From Pseudomonadota bacterium (GTDB lineage Bacteria; Desulfobacterota; Desulfovibrionia; Desulfovibrionales; Desulfovibrionaceae), in assembly GCA_023411815.1 (NCBI GenBank), contig JAEYOJ010000062.1, positions 1 to 13,215 of the forward strand: a stretch of 13,215 nucleotides of DNA, in the 5' to 3' direction. Below the pieces are notes generated by a model. That model ran no database searches, was not told the DNA's origin, and saw only the letters and a program-made list of their open reading frames with translations. The first letter of the stretch is position 1, and each line of letters begins with the position of its first letter. Below, one piece after another: positions 1 to 7,154 of this stretch. The translations under genes and the position numbers were made by a program.

Positions 1-1645
1 GGGCGACCTCCAGCACGCTCGAGTTCATCTGCTCCATGGCCGTGGCGGCCTCGCCCGTGCGCGTCTGCTGCACGCCTGCGCCCTGGCTGGACTGCTCCAC
101 CTGGGCCGAGAGCTCCTCGGAGGCCGAAGAGACACGTTCGGAGATCAGGTCGGCCTCTTGGGCCACGCGCGCCATGCTTTCGTTTTGCTGGCGGATGAGT
201 GCTTCCTGTTCCTTGCTCTTGCTCAGATCCACGTAAATACAGAACCCGCCAATGATCCGGCCGTCCAGGTCCGTCAGGGAAGCTATGTTGGCAAAGGCAT
301 GCACGAGCCCACCCTTGTGACCTGCGACCTGGAGCTCCTGGTTGCGTACGGTTTCACCCGTTTTCATGCACTTGCCTACGAGAGTCGAGCGTGTGGCGTC
401 TTTGTAAAAGAGCTGGGCCATGCTTTTGCCGAGATGACGCTCCGGCGGGCCGTCGAGTTGGAGCATGTCCAGGCAGGGCTGGTTGATGAAGGTGATATGC
501 TCGTTCGTGTCCACCACGAGGCAAGGCACGGTCATGCCGTGCATGAGGCCCTGTGCGAAGCCGAGCTTGTTCTTCAGTTCGGCCACCATGGCCGCCACGT
601 TATGGCTCAGGGCCGCGAACTCGTACTTGAACGTCCCGTCTAGCCTGGCCTTGAAGTCCCCCCTGGCGATATGTTTGGTGAACTCCTCGATGGCCTGCAC
701 CGGCTGGGTCACATTGCGGCGCATGACCAAAGCCAGCAGGCCGACGAGGCAGACGATGATGGCCGCGCCGATGCCCATGAGCGTGAAGGTCTGCCGCTTG
801 GCCGTCACGGTCAGCTCGTCCATGTAGCCGCTCATGCACACTGCCCAGCCCGTTTCGGGTACGCGCCTCACGGTCAGGAACTTGGCTTCGCCCTGGTAGT
901 CGTATTCAAAGAAGAAATTGCCTTTGGCCTCGTTGGCCTTGATGGTGTCGGATATCGTCGAAGACGTGAAAAGCACTCCTGCGTTCGGGTGGGCGATGAG
1001 AAGCCCGTCAGCGTCGATTATGAAGCCGTAGCCGCGTTCGCCGAAGCGCTCGTTGGCGAGGAAGATGGATGTGAACTGCTCCCAGAGCGGAAATACGGCG
1101 ACGCCGCCGAGGATCGCGCCCGATGCGGAGCGCACGGGCGCTGCCACGGCGTAAACCAGAGTCTGGCTTCCATCAGGCCGGAAGACCGAACGGGATATAT
1201 GCTCCCTGCCGCCGTCCAGGACGGCACGCACGTAGTCCTGGTCATGCAGATCGCGGCCGGCGAGGTTGCCCGTCTTGTTGTCCACGCCCGCGAGGATCTT
1301 GCCCTGCCGGTCGAAGACGGCAATGCCCCAATAAGCCTTCCTGTAAGAGCGCATGTAGTCCGTTAGCCGCTCGGAAGCGCGCTGGGCTCCTCCCGTGGAC
1401 AGAGATTCGACGATGGCGGCTTGATTGGCCAGGGTTTGGGCAGTATGGGCATTACCGCGCAGCTCCCAACTCAAGGCCTGGACCACGGATCGCGTGGATT
1501 GGGACACGGCATGTGTCTGCAGGTTGAGGGCAAGGTCGTAGGATGTGTGGCTGACGTACATGACCATGCCGCCGACTGCTGCAATAAAGGCTGCGGAAAC
1601 AATGACAATAATTATCGTGCTGATATGCTGCGCTCTGATTTTCAT
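1..1645 (-). CDS. Methyl-accepting chemotaxis protein (Cache-HAMP-PAS type), 3'-truncated by window edge
   Basis: Inner-membrane chemoreceptor that senses a ligand outside the membrane and controls CheA. The reading frame is open for 548 codons from ATG at 1645 and runs off the window. Residues 9-31 form a first membrane helix. Residues about 33-280 form a periplasmic double-Cache-like domain, with the second-Cache hallmark GYGFIIDADGLLIAHP at 205-220. A second membrane helix lies at 287-307, a HAMP-like segment at 307-360 and a PAS-like domain at about 362-475 (PCLVVDTNEHITFINQPCL). The start of the methyl-accepting helical region, rich in E, Q, S and A, begins near 480 (VSSASEELSAQVEQSS). 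The CheA-binding hairpin tip is outside the window. AAGGA lies 8 bases before the ATG and supports the start. The ligand cannot be told from sequence. The gene stands alone and appears to have its own promoter. Confidence 0.93.
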   Translation of the reverse strand, partial: MKIRAQHISTIIIVIVSAAFIAAVGGMVMYVSHTSYDLALNLQTHAVSQSTRSVVQALSWELRGNAHTAQTLANQAAIVESLSTGGAQRASERLTDYMRSYRKAYWGIAVFDRQGKILAGVDNKTGNLAGRDLHDQDYVRAVLDGGREHISRSVFRPDGSQTLVYAVAAPVRSASGAILGGVAVFPLWEQFTSIFLANERFGERGYGFIIDADGLLIAHPNAGVLFTSSTISDTIKANEAKGNFFFEYDYQGEAKFLTVRRVPETGWAVCMSGYMDELTVTAKRQTFTLMGIGAAIIVCLVGLLALVMRRNVTQPVQAIEEFTKHIARGDFKARLDGTFKYEFAALSHNVAAMVAELKNKLGFAQGLMHGMTVPCLVVDTNEHITFINQPCLDMLQLDGPPERHLGKSMAQLFYKDATRSTLVGKCMKTGETVRNQELQVAGHKGGLVHAFANIASLTDLDGRIIGGFCIYVDLSKSKEQEALIRQQNESMARVAQEADLISERVSSASEELSAQVEQSSQGAGVQQTRTGEAATAMEQMNSSVLEVA

Positions 1646-1680
1646 GCAGTAGTTCCTTCAGATGATAGTAGAGTGCTTAT

Positions 1681-1709
1681 TTACTATGAGAATAGTTCTT
1701 CTGTGTCAA
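1681..1709 (-). promoter_or_regulatory. Candidate sigma-70-type promoter for the chemoreceptor gene
   Basis: Read on the minus strand, a perfect TTGACA (1709-1704) is followed after 17 bases by TAGTAA (1686-1681), which matches the -10 consensus at only three of six places. The position, about 35-40 bases before the chemoreceptor ATG, fits a short leader. The -35 box is strong and the -10 box weak, so this is a tentative call. Confidence 0.4.
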
Positions 1710-1729
1710 CTTTGAGTCTTTGAGAAGGC

Positions 1730-1756
1730 TTATCGCAATAAACATTTGTCAATTGA
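1730..1756 (-). promoter_or_regulatory. Candidate sigma-28 (FliA-type) promoter for the chemoreceptor gene
   Basis: On the minus strand TCAA (1756-1753), a 15-base spacer and TGCGATAA (1737-1730) resemble the flagellar sigma-28 consensus TAAA-N15-GCCGATAA (three of four and six of eight matches). Chemoreceptor genes are classic sigma-28 targets, so the context is favourable. The match is imperfect and the area is AT-rich, so chance is possible. Confidence 0.35.
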
Positions 1757-2316
1757 TAACTAATCGGGCCAAGATAGGTGGATGGAAATGGCAACTCCAG
1801 GCTATAACGAATCTGCCGGCATGGGTGGGATGCGTAAGAAAAACAATTACAATATCGCATATTCATAGTGGAATAGTGCCCGTATCGGATTTTCCCAGAT
1901 ATAAGGGCATGTCGCCTTCGGCGAAGGCGTGATATGCGTTTTCAAAGATGGTTGTAACGTTGTCAGATATCCCAACAGGCTACGCGAGACATGGTCACCA
2001 CGGCTTCCCGAAGGCCGGAAGTCAATTGGCTGCCTCGGCGGCCAGCCCAATGTCAGGCTTCCGAAGGCGGTTTCGCAATGGCAGCTTGTTGAAGAACTGG
2101 CTGTGCGGACCAGCATGGCCCGCCGGGGGCGTTGCGACCATCCCGGAGTTGAAAGGTCCAGGACGGACTCTTTCAACAGTCTGTTAAGGCGGGCAAGGGG
2201 TGACATCGAGAAGGCGCCAGGGCTGGGGAAAAGAAGTGATCCCGGTCGGGTAAGGGATTTCTGGAATTGGGTGCGTGCTTACTAGGTGGGACGCCAGTGG
2301 CGCGCCGCTGTCTGGT
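1757..2316. other. Gene-poor intergenic stretch of about 560 bp, possibly a repeat or decayed element
   Basis: I see no convincing gene on either strand. Short open frames overlap one another on both strands, lack ribosome binding sites and do not resemble proteins I know. The left part, to about 1900, is AT-rich; the right part becomes GC-rich and full of small dyads, for example 1913-1929 (7-bp arms CGCCTTC/GAAGGCG, loop GGC). The segment 1990-2190 has repeated GGCTTCC/GAAGGC and CAATGGCAG-like words. It could be an intergenic repeat of the host genome or the remains of an inserted element. I cannot decide from one copy. Confidence 0.4.
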
Positions 2317-2345
2317 GAACCGGGAGGGCGGCGCCCTCCCGGTTC
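2317..2345 (-). terminator. Strong GC hairpin at the 3' end of the ABC transporter operon
   Basis: A perfect 13-bp stem (GAACCGGGAGGGC with GCCCTCCCGGTTC) closes on a 3-base loop, starting 5 bases after the ATPase stop codon. There is no T-run after it on the minus strand, so it is not a textbook intrinsic terminator. It may stop transcription weakly or protect the mRNA 3' end. Its core recurs at 6178-6194 after another host operon. Confidence 0.6.
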
Positions 2346-2349
2346 GGTC

Positions 2350-3082
<733 letters not shown>

Positions 3083-3090
<8 letters not shown>

Positions 3091-3859
3091 AGGAGAGCCT
3101 CCGTTCCATGTGGGCTACGCCGCGGGACAGGAGCAGCGTGATGACGAGATAGATGAGCGCGATCATGGTGTAGGTCTCGAAATAGAAGAACGTCTCGCTG
3201 GCGAACTCGCGGCCCCGGCGCAGCATGTCCGTGACGGCCAGGATGGAGACCAGGGACGTGTCCTTGAGCAGCATGATGAACTCGTTGCCCACGGGTGGCA
3301 GGATGGTCCTCCAGGCCTGGGGCAGGATGACCAGCCTCATGGTCTGCCGCTTGGAGAAGCCCAGGGAGCGCGCCGCCTCGGTCTGGCCCTTGTCGATGGA
3401 CTGGATGCCGGCCCTGAATATCTCGCCCATGTACGCGCCGTAACAGATGCTCATGGCCAGGATGGCGGCTATCATGTCCGGCACCTGGAGGTAGCGGCCC
3501 AGGGCGTAATAGACGTAAAAGAGCTGCACCAGGAGCGGGATGCCGCGCACGACCTCGACGTACGTGGAGGCCACGACGTTGACGACCCTGTTGCTGGAGA
3601 CGCGGCCGAGTCCCGTGAGCAGGCCCAGGAGCAGGGCGAAGAAGATGGAGGCGACGGTGACCTGGAATGTCACCAGGATGCCGTCCGGGAGGAACTTCAG
3701 GATGCGCCAGTAGGGGTCGGGCCTGGAATAGACGAGGTACAGGATGGCCGCCAGCGCGCCGACGAAGGAGAGCGTCCAGGCATTGAGCAGGCCGCTGTAC
3801 TTCGGTCGCTTGATGGCCGAGCCCTCCGTGATTTCGAATTGCATTCTGTCTTCGGGCAT
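3083..3859 (-). CDS. Polar amino acid ABC transporter, permease (HisM/GlnP family)
   Basis: Inner-membrane channel subunit. The 258-aa protein has a cytoplasmic N-terminus of about 22 residues, hydrophobic segments near 25-44, 61-86, 103-120, 127-145 and 228-246, and the EAA coupling loop starting at Glu161 (EAARSLGFSKRQTMRLVILP), which contacts the ATPase. VRGIPLLVQLFYVYYAL (104-120) is typical of the family. Only one permease gene is present, so the channel is probably a homodimer. The first ATG (3859) has no clear ribosome binding site; a second ATG at 3844 is possible. It follows the binding-protein gene after 105 bases that contain an attenuator-like hairpin, and overlaps the ATPase gene by 8 bases. 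Confidence 0.94.
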
Positions 3860-3885
3860 GGCTGTAAATGGGGTTACCGGTGGAG

Positions 3886-3925
3886 GAAAACAAAGCCGGG
3901 ACCTCGGAAGCCCGCGGTCCCGGCT
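3886..3925 (-). terminator. Attenuator-like hairpin between the binding-protein and permease genes
   Basis: On the minus strand a 10-bp perfect stem (3916-3925 with 3894-3903), extended past one mismatch by three more pairs, is followed by TTTGTTTTCC. This is a GC stem plus a T-rich tail lying inside the operon. In solute-importer operons such a hairpin usually lets the binding protein be made in excess over the membrane subunits, by partial termination or by blocking 3' decay. That role is inferred. Confidence 0.65.
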
Positions 3926-3964
3926 CGATGCTTCATGCTTTGTCCAAAGGCATTCCTGCAGGGC

Positions 3965-4714
3965 CTACTTGGCGCTGAACCACTTCTTCACGATGGCGTC
4001 GTAGGTGCCGTCGGCCTTGATCTTGGCCAGGCCCTTATTGACCAGGGCGGCGTTCTCCTCGCCCTTCTTGTTCTTGGGGAAGGCGAAGCCGTAGTATTCC
4101 TTCTCCTCGGAGGGCAGGATGAAGGAGATCTCCAGCTTGCCGGAGTACTCGGGCTGCAGCAGGGCGTAGTTGGCGGCCACGGGATCGTCGCAGGACACTG
4201 CGTTGATGCGGCCGCTGTAGAGGTCTTCCACGGCCAGGCCCACTTCATCGTAGGTCTTGGCGGTCACGCCCTTGAGGTCCTTGACAGCGAAGTAGCCGGT
4301 GGTGCCGATCTGAGCGCCCACGGTCTTGCCGACCAGGTCGGCGGCGGACTTGATACCGGAACCCTTCTGCACGATCACGGCCTGTTTGACCTCGAAATAG
4401 GGCTCGGAGAAGAGCATGGCGTTCTTGCGCTCGTCAGTGATGGACACGGAGGAGCTGACCATGTCGTACTTGCCGGCGAGCAGGCCGGCGAAGATGCCGT
4501 CCCAGGCCACGTTCTTGATGACGGGATTGAAGCCGGCGGCCTTGCCGATGGCCTGCAACAGGTCGGGCGCGAAGCCCACGACCTTCTTGCTGGAATCAAG
4601 CATCTCCATGGGCGGCCAGGTGGCGTCGCTGGCGATGACGATATCCTTGGCCGAGGCCATGGAGGGAACGGCCAGCACAACTAGCAACAGGAACGAGAAG
4701 ACTTTCTTGAGCAT
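3965..4714 (-). CDS. Polar amino acid ABC transporter, periplasmic binding protein (SBP family 3)
   Basis: Secreted receptor that captures the amino acid and hands it to the permease. I place the start at 4714 (MLKKVFSFLL...) because GGGAGGAG lies 6 bases upstream and the signal peptide then begins properly: basic LKK, hydrophobic FSFLLLVVLAV, and a signal peptidase I site at ASA-KD (about residues 20-22). A longer version from 4744 would add ten residues with no advantage. The mature part shows family-3 marks: SDATWPPME, GFAPDLLQAI, the TDERKNAMLFSEPYF stretch whose Arg normally binds the ligand carboxylate, QIGTTG, and CDDPVAANY whose Asp normally binds the amino group. Length is 249 aa, normal for HisJ/GlnH-like proteins. 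The specific amino acid cannot be read from this. No lipobox is seen, so it should be free in the periplasm. Confidence 0.95.
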   Translation of the reverse strand: MLKKVFSFLLLVVLAVPSMASAKDIVIASDATWPPMEMLDSSKKVVGFAPDLLQAIGKAAGFNPVIKNVAWDGIFAGLLAGKYDMVSSSVSITDERKNAMLFSEPYFEVKQAVIVQKGSGIKSAADLVGKTVGAQIGTTGYFAVKDLKGVTAKTYDEVGLAVEDLYSGRINAVSCDDPVAANYALLQPEYSGKLEISFILPSEEKEYYGFAFPKNKKGEENAALVNKGLAKIKADGTYDAIVKKWFSAK

Positions 4715-4813
4715 CTGCAGCTCCTCCCGAAGGTATGGGTTCACGCTCGACGCGAGTTCTCCCGCCTTGGCGGCGTAAACGACGAATCGGTTACAATAGG
4801 CGGAAAACGCTCT

Positions 4814-4843
4814 CCAATAGCCTTACATAAGGCGACTTGACAA
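4814..4843 (-). promoter_or_regulatory. Candidate promoter of the amino acid transporter operon with a palindrome in its spacer
   Basis: On the minus strand TTGTCA (4843-4838) and TATTGG (4819-4814) are 18 bases apart, a good -35 and a poor -10. Between them sits a perfect inverted repeat, GCCTTA-CA-TAAGGC (4820-4833), placed where a regulator could block or retune RNA polymerase. The regulator is unknown. The transcript start would be about 95 bases before the binding-protein ATG. Confidence 0.4.
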
Positions 4844-4904
4844 GTGCTTTGATTTGTTGGCGGCATTCCTGGCGGTCCGCCGGCCGCCATGGGAGTGGCA
4901 AGCC

Positions 4905-4958
4905 GCGTTGATATGCGGTATGGCGGTGCTGCCTTGCATTGCTCTATCCGATCAACGC
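4905..4958. repeat. Inverted repeat in the leader region of the RdgC-like gene
   Basis: GCGTTGAT (4905-4912) and ATCAACGC (4951-4958) are exact reverse complements, 38 bases apart, just upstream of the ribosome binding site of the 4981 gene. They could pair in the mRNA leader or be two half-sites. An 8-bp match in this span may be chance. I see no confident promoter for the 4981 gene. Confidence 0.25.
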
Positions 4959-4980
4959 AATATAACCGGGAGGAGCCGCC

Positions 4981-5598
4981 TTGGCCTTCTTTTCCGCAAG
5001 CGTGAGCCTGTCACGCTACCGCATCATGGACGACGTGAACGACCATATCCTGCGCGAAGCGCCGGAGCGGCTGGTCAAGCACGCCTTCCAGGACATCGAC
5101 CACACCGCCGACGAGCGCTCCTTCGGCTGGGTCTGCGCCGACGACTACCTGGACAACAGATGGAAAACCTCTCCGCCGGAGAAGGGAAATTTCCTGGTCT
5201 TTTCCCTGCGCCTGGACACGCGCCGCGTGCAGCCCGCGGTGTTCAAGAAGCACGTGGCCATCGCCGAGCGCTCCTTCCTGGAGTCCATCGAGGACCCGGA
5301 CAAGCGCTTCATGTCCAAGGACCGCAAGCGCGAGATACGCGAGCAGGTCATGCTCAAGCTGCGCGCCAGGGCCCTGCCCGTGCCGGCCGTGTTCGAGGCG
5401 GCCTGGGACGTGCGCACGCACACGGTCTACCTGGCCTCGACCAACTCCAAGGTGCGCAGCCTGTTCGAGGACCTGTTCACGCTGACCTTCGAACTGGCCC
5501 TGGAGCCGCTGACGCCCTTCTTCCTGGCCGCGCGCATGCTGGGCGAGGAGGCCTTGTCCCGGCTCGAATCCCTGGAACCCACCGACTTCCCCGGCTAG
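4981..5598 (+). CDS. rdgC: Short RdgC-like recombination-associated protein
   Basis: Resembles RdgC, a ring-forming DNA-binding protein that in E. coli limits RecA filament activity. Recognisable parts are the N-terminal beta-strand pattern (ASVSLSRYRI), GWVCADD at 49-55 (compare GWVPP in E. coli), the LVFSLRLDTRRVQPAVFKKHV strand-helix (72-92), the basic segment KDRKREIREQVMLKLRARALP (113-133) and the following VFEAAWDVRTHTVYLASTN (138-155). It is 205 aa against about 303 in E. coli, so the C-terminal third is lacking; such a short form may bind DNA differently. The start is TTG at 4981, chosen because GGGAGGAG lies 6 bases upstream and no ATG fits. It ends 11 bases before the next gene, clearly one operon. 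Assignment is by pattern memory only. Confidence 0.7.
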   Translation: MAFFSASVSLSRYRIMDDVNDHILREAPERLVKHAFQDIDHTADERSFGWVCADDYLDNRWKTSPPEKGNFLVFSLRLDTRRVQPAVFKKHVAIAERSFLESIEDPDKRFMSKDRKREIREQVMLKLRARALPVPAVFEAAWDVRTHTVYLASTNSKVRSLFEDLFTLTFELALEPLTPFFLAARMLGEEALSRLESLEPTDFPG

Positions 5599-5609
5599 GA
5601 GGCCGTCTC

Positions 5610-6143
5610 ATGTCCGAAGGGCTCTATCTTTCCGAGCGCGAGAGCGCCATCCTGGGCCAGGAGTTCCTTACCTGGCTGTGGTTCAAGAGCGAGCGCGAAG
5701 GCGGCCGCTTCAAGGCCGGCGGCGATGAATGGTTCGAAGTGTACATGGAGCAGCGCGTGTCCGTGGAGGGCGGCAGCGGCGAGGGCAAGGAGGTTGCCAC
5801 CGTGGCCGGCCCGCATGCCGAGCTGCGCGAGGCCCGTATGGGCCTGACCACGGGCAAGAAGGTCAACCGCGCCCTGCTGCGCCTGGCCCAGGACGGCGAG
5901 GAGTGGACCATGCAGCTCAAGGCCGAGGACTTCGCCTACAATTCCGTGCGCACGCCCAAGGTGGACACGCGCCGCGAGCAGGGCGAGGACCCCGACGGCG
6001 CGTGGCTGGAGAAGCTCTACCTGCTGGAGAAGAGCATCGGCTTCATCGATGCGCTCTACCGCCAGTTTCTGGAGGTCCGCCTGTCTTCCCTCAGGTGGCC
6101 CCAGGAAGTGGCGGCTTTCCGCACCTGGCTGTCCGAACGCTGA
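5610..6143 (+). CDS. Conserved hypothetical protein paired with the RdgC-like gene
   Basis: I do not recognise a named family. The 177-aa soluble protein is acidic and mixed alpha/beta, with LGQEFLTWLWFKSERE near residues 15-30, a charged central part (EGGSGEGKEVATVAGP, 53-68), a TTGKKVNRALLRL segment (80-92) and a helical C-terminus ending in WLSER. No signal peptide, membrane helix, cysteine cluster or catalytic signature is visible. AGGAGG lies 7 bases before the ATG at 5610, and the gap to the RdgC-like stop codon is only 11 bases, so both should be made together. That suggests a helper role in recombination or repair, which is inference from position only. It appears to be the last host gene before the prophage. 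Confidence 0.85.
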   Translation: MSEGLYLSERESAILGQEFLTWLWFKSEREGGRFKAGGDEWFEVYMEQRVSVEGGSGEGKEVATVAGPHAELREARMGLTTGKKVNRALLRLAQDGEEWTMQLKAEDFAYNSVRTPKVDTRREQGEDPDGAWLEKLYLLEKSIGFIDALYRQFLEVRLSSLRWPQEVAAFRTWLSER

Positions 6144-6177
6144 TCCCGCCCCGGACCCGCAATCAACAACGAATCGA

Positions 6178-6194
6178 GGAGGGCGCCGCCCTCT
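6178..6194 (+). terminator. Host 3'-end hairpin next to the prophage border
   Basis: GAGGGC-GCC-GCCCTC (6179-6193), plus one outer G-T pair, forms a 7-bp stem 35 bases after the stop codon at 6143. No T-run follows. A 16-nt core is identical to the minus-strand reading of the hairpin at 2317-2345, in the same orientation relative to the upstream gene, so this looks like a host genomic 3'-end element. The outer stem is missing here. Confidence 0.45.
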
Positions 6195-6212
6195 ATGGGG
6201 ACTCAGCCGACT

Positions 6213-6329
6213 TGAGAAATTAGGAAACGCCGGGGAATCATCGGACAGTCATCGGACGAATGCAGAACTGACGCGGGACATCGGGAAATCGAAAGGGCCG
6301 CGAGAACGCGAAATCCAAGATGAGAAATT
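6213..6329. repeat. Repeat-rich candidate prophage left end (possible transposase-binding sites)
   Basis: TGAGAAATT occurs exactly at 6213-6221 and 6321-6329, and TGAGAA again at 6362-6367. TCATCGGAC is repeated at 6238-6246 and 6249-6257, one DNA turn (11 bases) apart, with a related ACATCGGGA at 6278-6286. GAAAT appears at 6217-6221, 6285-6289, 6310-6314 and 6324-6328 or within a base of these. Transposable phages carry several transposase sites near each end, so these may be such sites. No consensus for this phage is known to me and the right end is not available for comparison. Confidence 0.4.
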
Positions 6330-6350
6330 CGCGAGCTTGCGGCCTTTTTT
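6296..6350 (+). terminator. Rho-independent terminator at the prophage left border
   Basis: GGCCGC pairs with GCGGCC at the base; after G-T, A-T and G-C pairs and a two-base internal mismatch, CGCGAA pairs with TTCGCG. The loop is about 15 bases and T6 (6345-6350) follows on the plus strand. It would stop host transcription coming from the 4981-6143 operon before it runs antisense into the repressor operon. Read leftward, the same stem is followed by CTTTCGATTT, so it may also end the repressor transcript. Confidence 0.75.
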
Positions 6351-6367
6351 ATCATCCAAGATGAGAA
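6313..6367. repeat. 14-bp direct repeat flanking the terminator tail
   Basis: ATCCAAGATGAGAA is present exactly at 6313-6326, in the terminator loop, and at 6354-6367, just past the T-run and 3 bases before the membrane-protein stop codon. The copies start 41 bases apart. The repeat may be a protein-binding site or the trace of a local duplication. Confidence 0.75.
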
Positions 6368-6370
6368 GGG

Positions 6371-7141
6371 CTACAGTTCGAAGTACGCCTCCCTGGAAAT
6401 CCACGGCAAGCTGACCTGGTTAGGCTTTAGGCCGATCTGCGAGGCTATGAACGCCTTAAGCTTGGGCTCGTCAGTCATGCCGTCTTTTTGAAACCTGTCC
6501 CGGTTCTGATACCAGGCCTTCATCACCTGCAAATCGGTTTCAGTTGGATTTTCATGTGAGGAATCAACCTTCCAGGTCTGCTTATCATTCCCAGAAACGC
6601 CTCCATTATCGGGCGAATAATCAGCCATTGCGAGGGCAAATCCGTAGCCTGAGGCTTCTGGTACCATTTCCAAAATTGCCGACACAAAATTGGCCCGTGT
6701 CTCTTTCTGTATATCCAAGGCGGCGCGCATCGCAGTTTGCGCCTTTTGCTCATAAGTAAGATTAAGTTGATCGGCTACGATGAAAATTTTTATGCGCTTA
6801 CGGCCTGCAAAACTAACGTCGCCCTTTTTAACTATTTTATAGTCTACAGCTTGTGACACATCATCATGACGTGGATTATTGTTGGCTGCGGATTTGCCCG
6901 TATGATCGTCAAGAGTTACCTGTATTGACTGCCCTTGCATGGATTGAGCGGATTCCGTCTTCTCTGGCTTCGGTACAACAACGGCAGCTGCAACCATGAA
7001 CAGAAACGCGAGCCCGCAGTATACCCCCAAAGCCTTGCCCCTGCTGCCGACACGTACCAGCGAAGGCTTGATAAGGCCCACCACTGCCGCGCACAGGCTC
7101 GCCCACACCAGCAGGGTAAACAGAATAATCACTGCATCCAT
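6371..7141 (-). CDS. Two-helix membrane-anchored protein of unknown function, co-transcribed with the repressor
   Basis: The 256-aa protein has two N-terminal membrane helices (about 4-25 and 38-57) joined by a short basic loop (KPSLVRVGSRGK), which predicts both ends on the same side. A flexible polar linker (58-99) leads to a soluble domain at about 100-215 starting YKIVKKGDVSFAGRKRIKIF, with SAILEMV and GYGFALAMADYSPD strands. This soluble domain recalls a domain of unknown function found after membrane anchors in other bacteria (possibly DUF4875), which I cannot verify. GGAG lies 6 bases before the ATG, and the gap to the repressor stop is 13 bases, so it should be expressed in the lysogen. 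Codon use is more AT-rich than in the host genes or the transposition genes, suggesting separate acquisition. Superinfection exclusion or phage defence is a reasonable guess from position, not shown. Confidence 0.85.
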   Translation of the reverse strand: MDAVIILFTLLVWASLCAAVVGLIKPSLVRVGSRGKALGVYCGLAFLFMVAAAVVVPKPEKTESAQSMQGQSIQVTLDDHTGKSAANNNPRHDDVSQAVDYKIVKKGDVSFAGRKRIKIFIVADQLNLTYEQKAQTAMRAALDIQKETRANFVSAILEMVPEASGYGFALAMADYSPDNGGVSGNDKQTWKVDSSHENPTETDLQVMKAWYQNRDRFQKDGMTDEPKLKAFIASQIGLKPNQVSLPWISREAYFEL

Positions 7142-7154
7142 GCTCTACTCCAGG

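Noticed and set aside
1684..2285. Several short frames in the gap between the chemoreceptor and the ATPase genes
   Set aside because: They overlap on both strands, lack ribosome binding sites and have no recognisable protein features.
3965..4744. Upstream ATG (4744) for the binding protein
   Set aside because: The ATG at 4714 has GGGAGGAG at the right distance and starts a normal signal peptide; the ten extra residues would spoil it.
4837..4842. Plus-strand TTGACA as a -35 box for the RdgC-like gene
   Set aside because: At 16-18 bases downstream there is only GC-rich sequence and no -10-like box.
4961..4966. TATAAC as a -10 box for the RdgC-like gene
   Set aside because: Transcription would then start inside the ribosome binding site of the TTG start, leaving no leader.
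4854..6143. 429-codon plus-strand frame covering both the RdgC-like gene and the next gene
   Set aside because: Only its last 177 codons, from ATG 5610 with a good ribosome binding site, look like protein; the first part is an out-of-frame shadow of the RdgC-like gene with arginine- and proline-rich filler.
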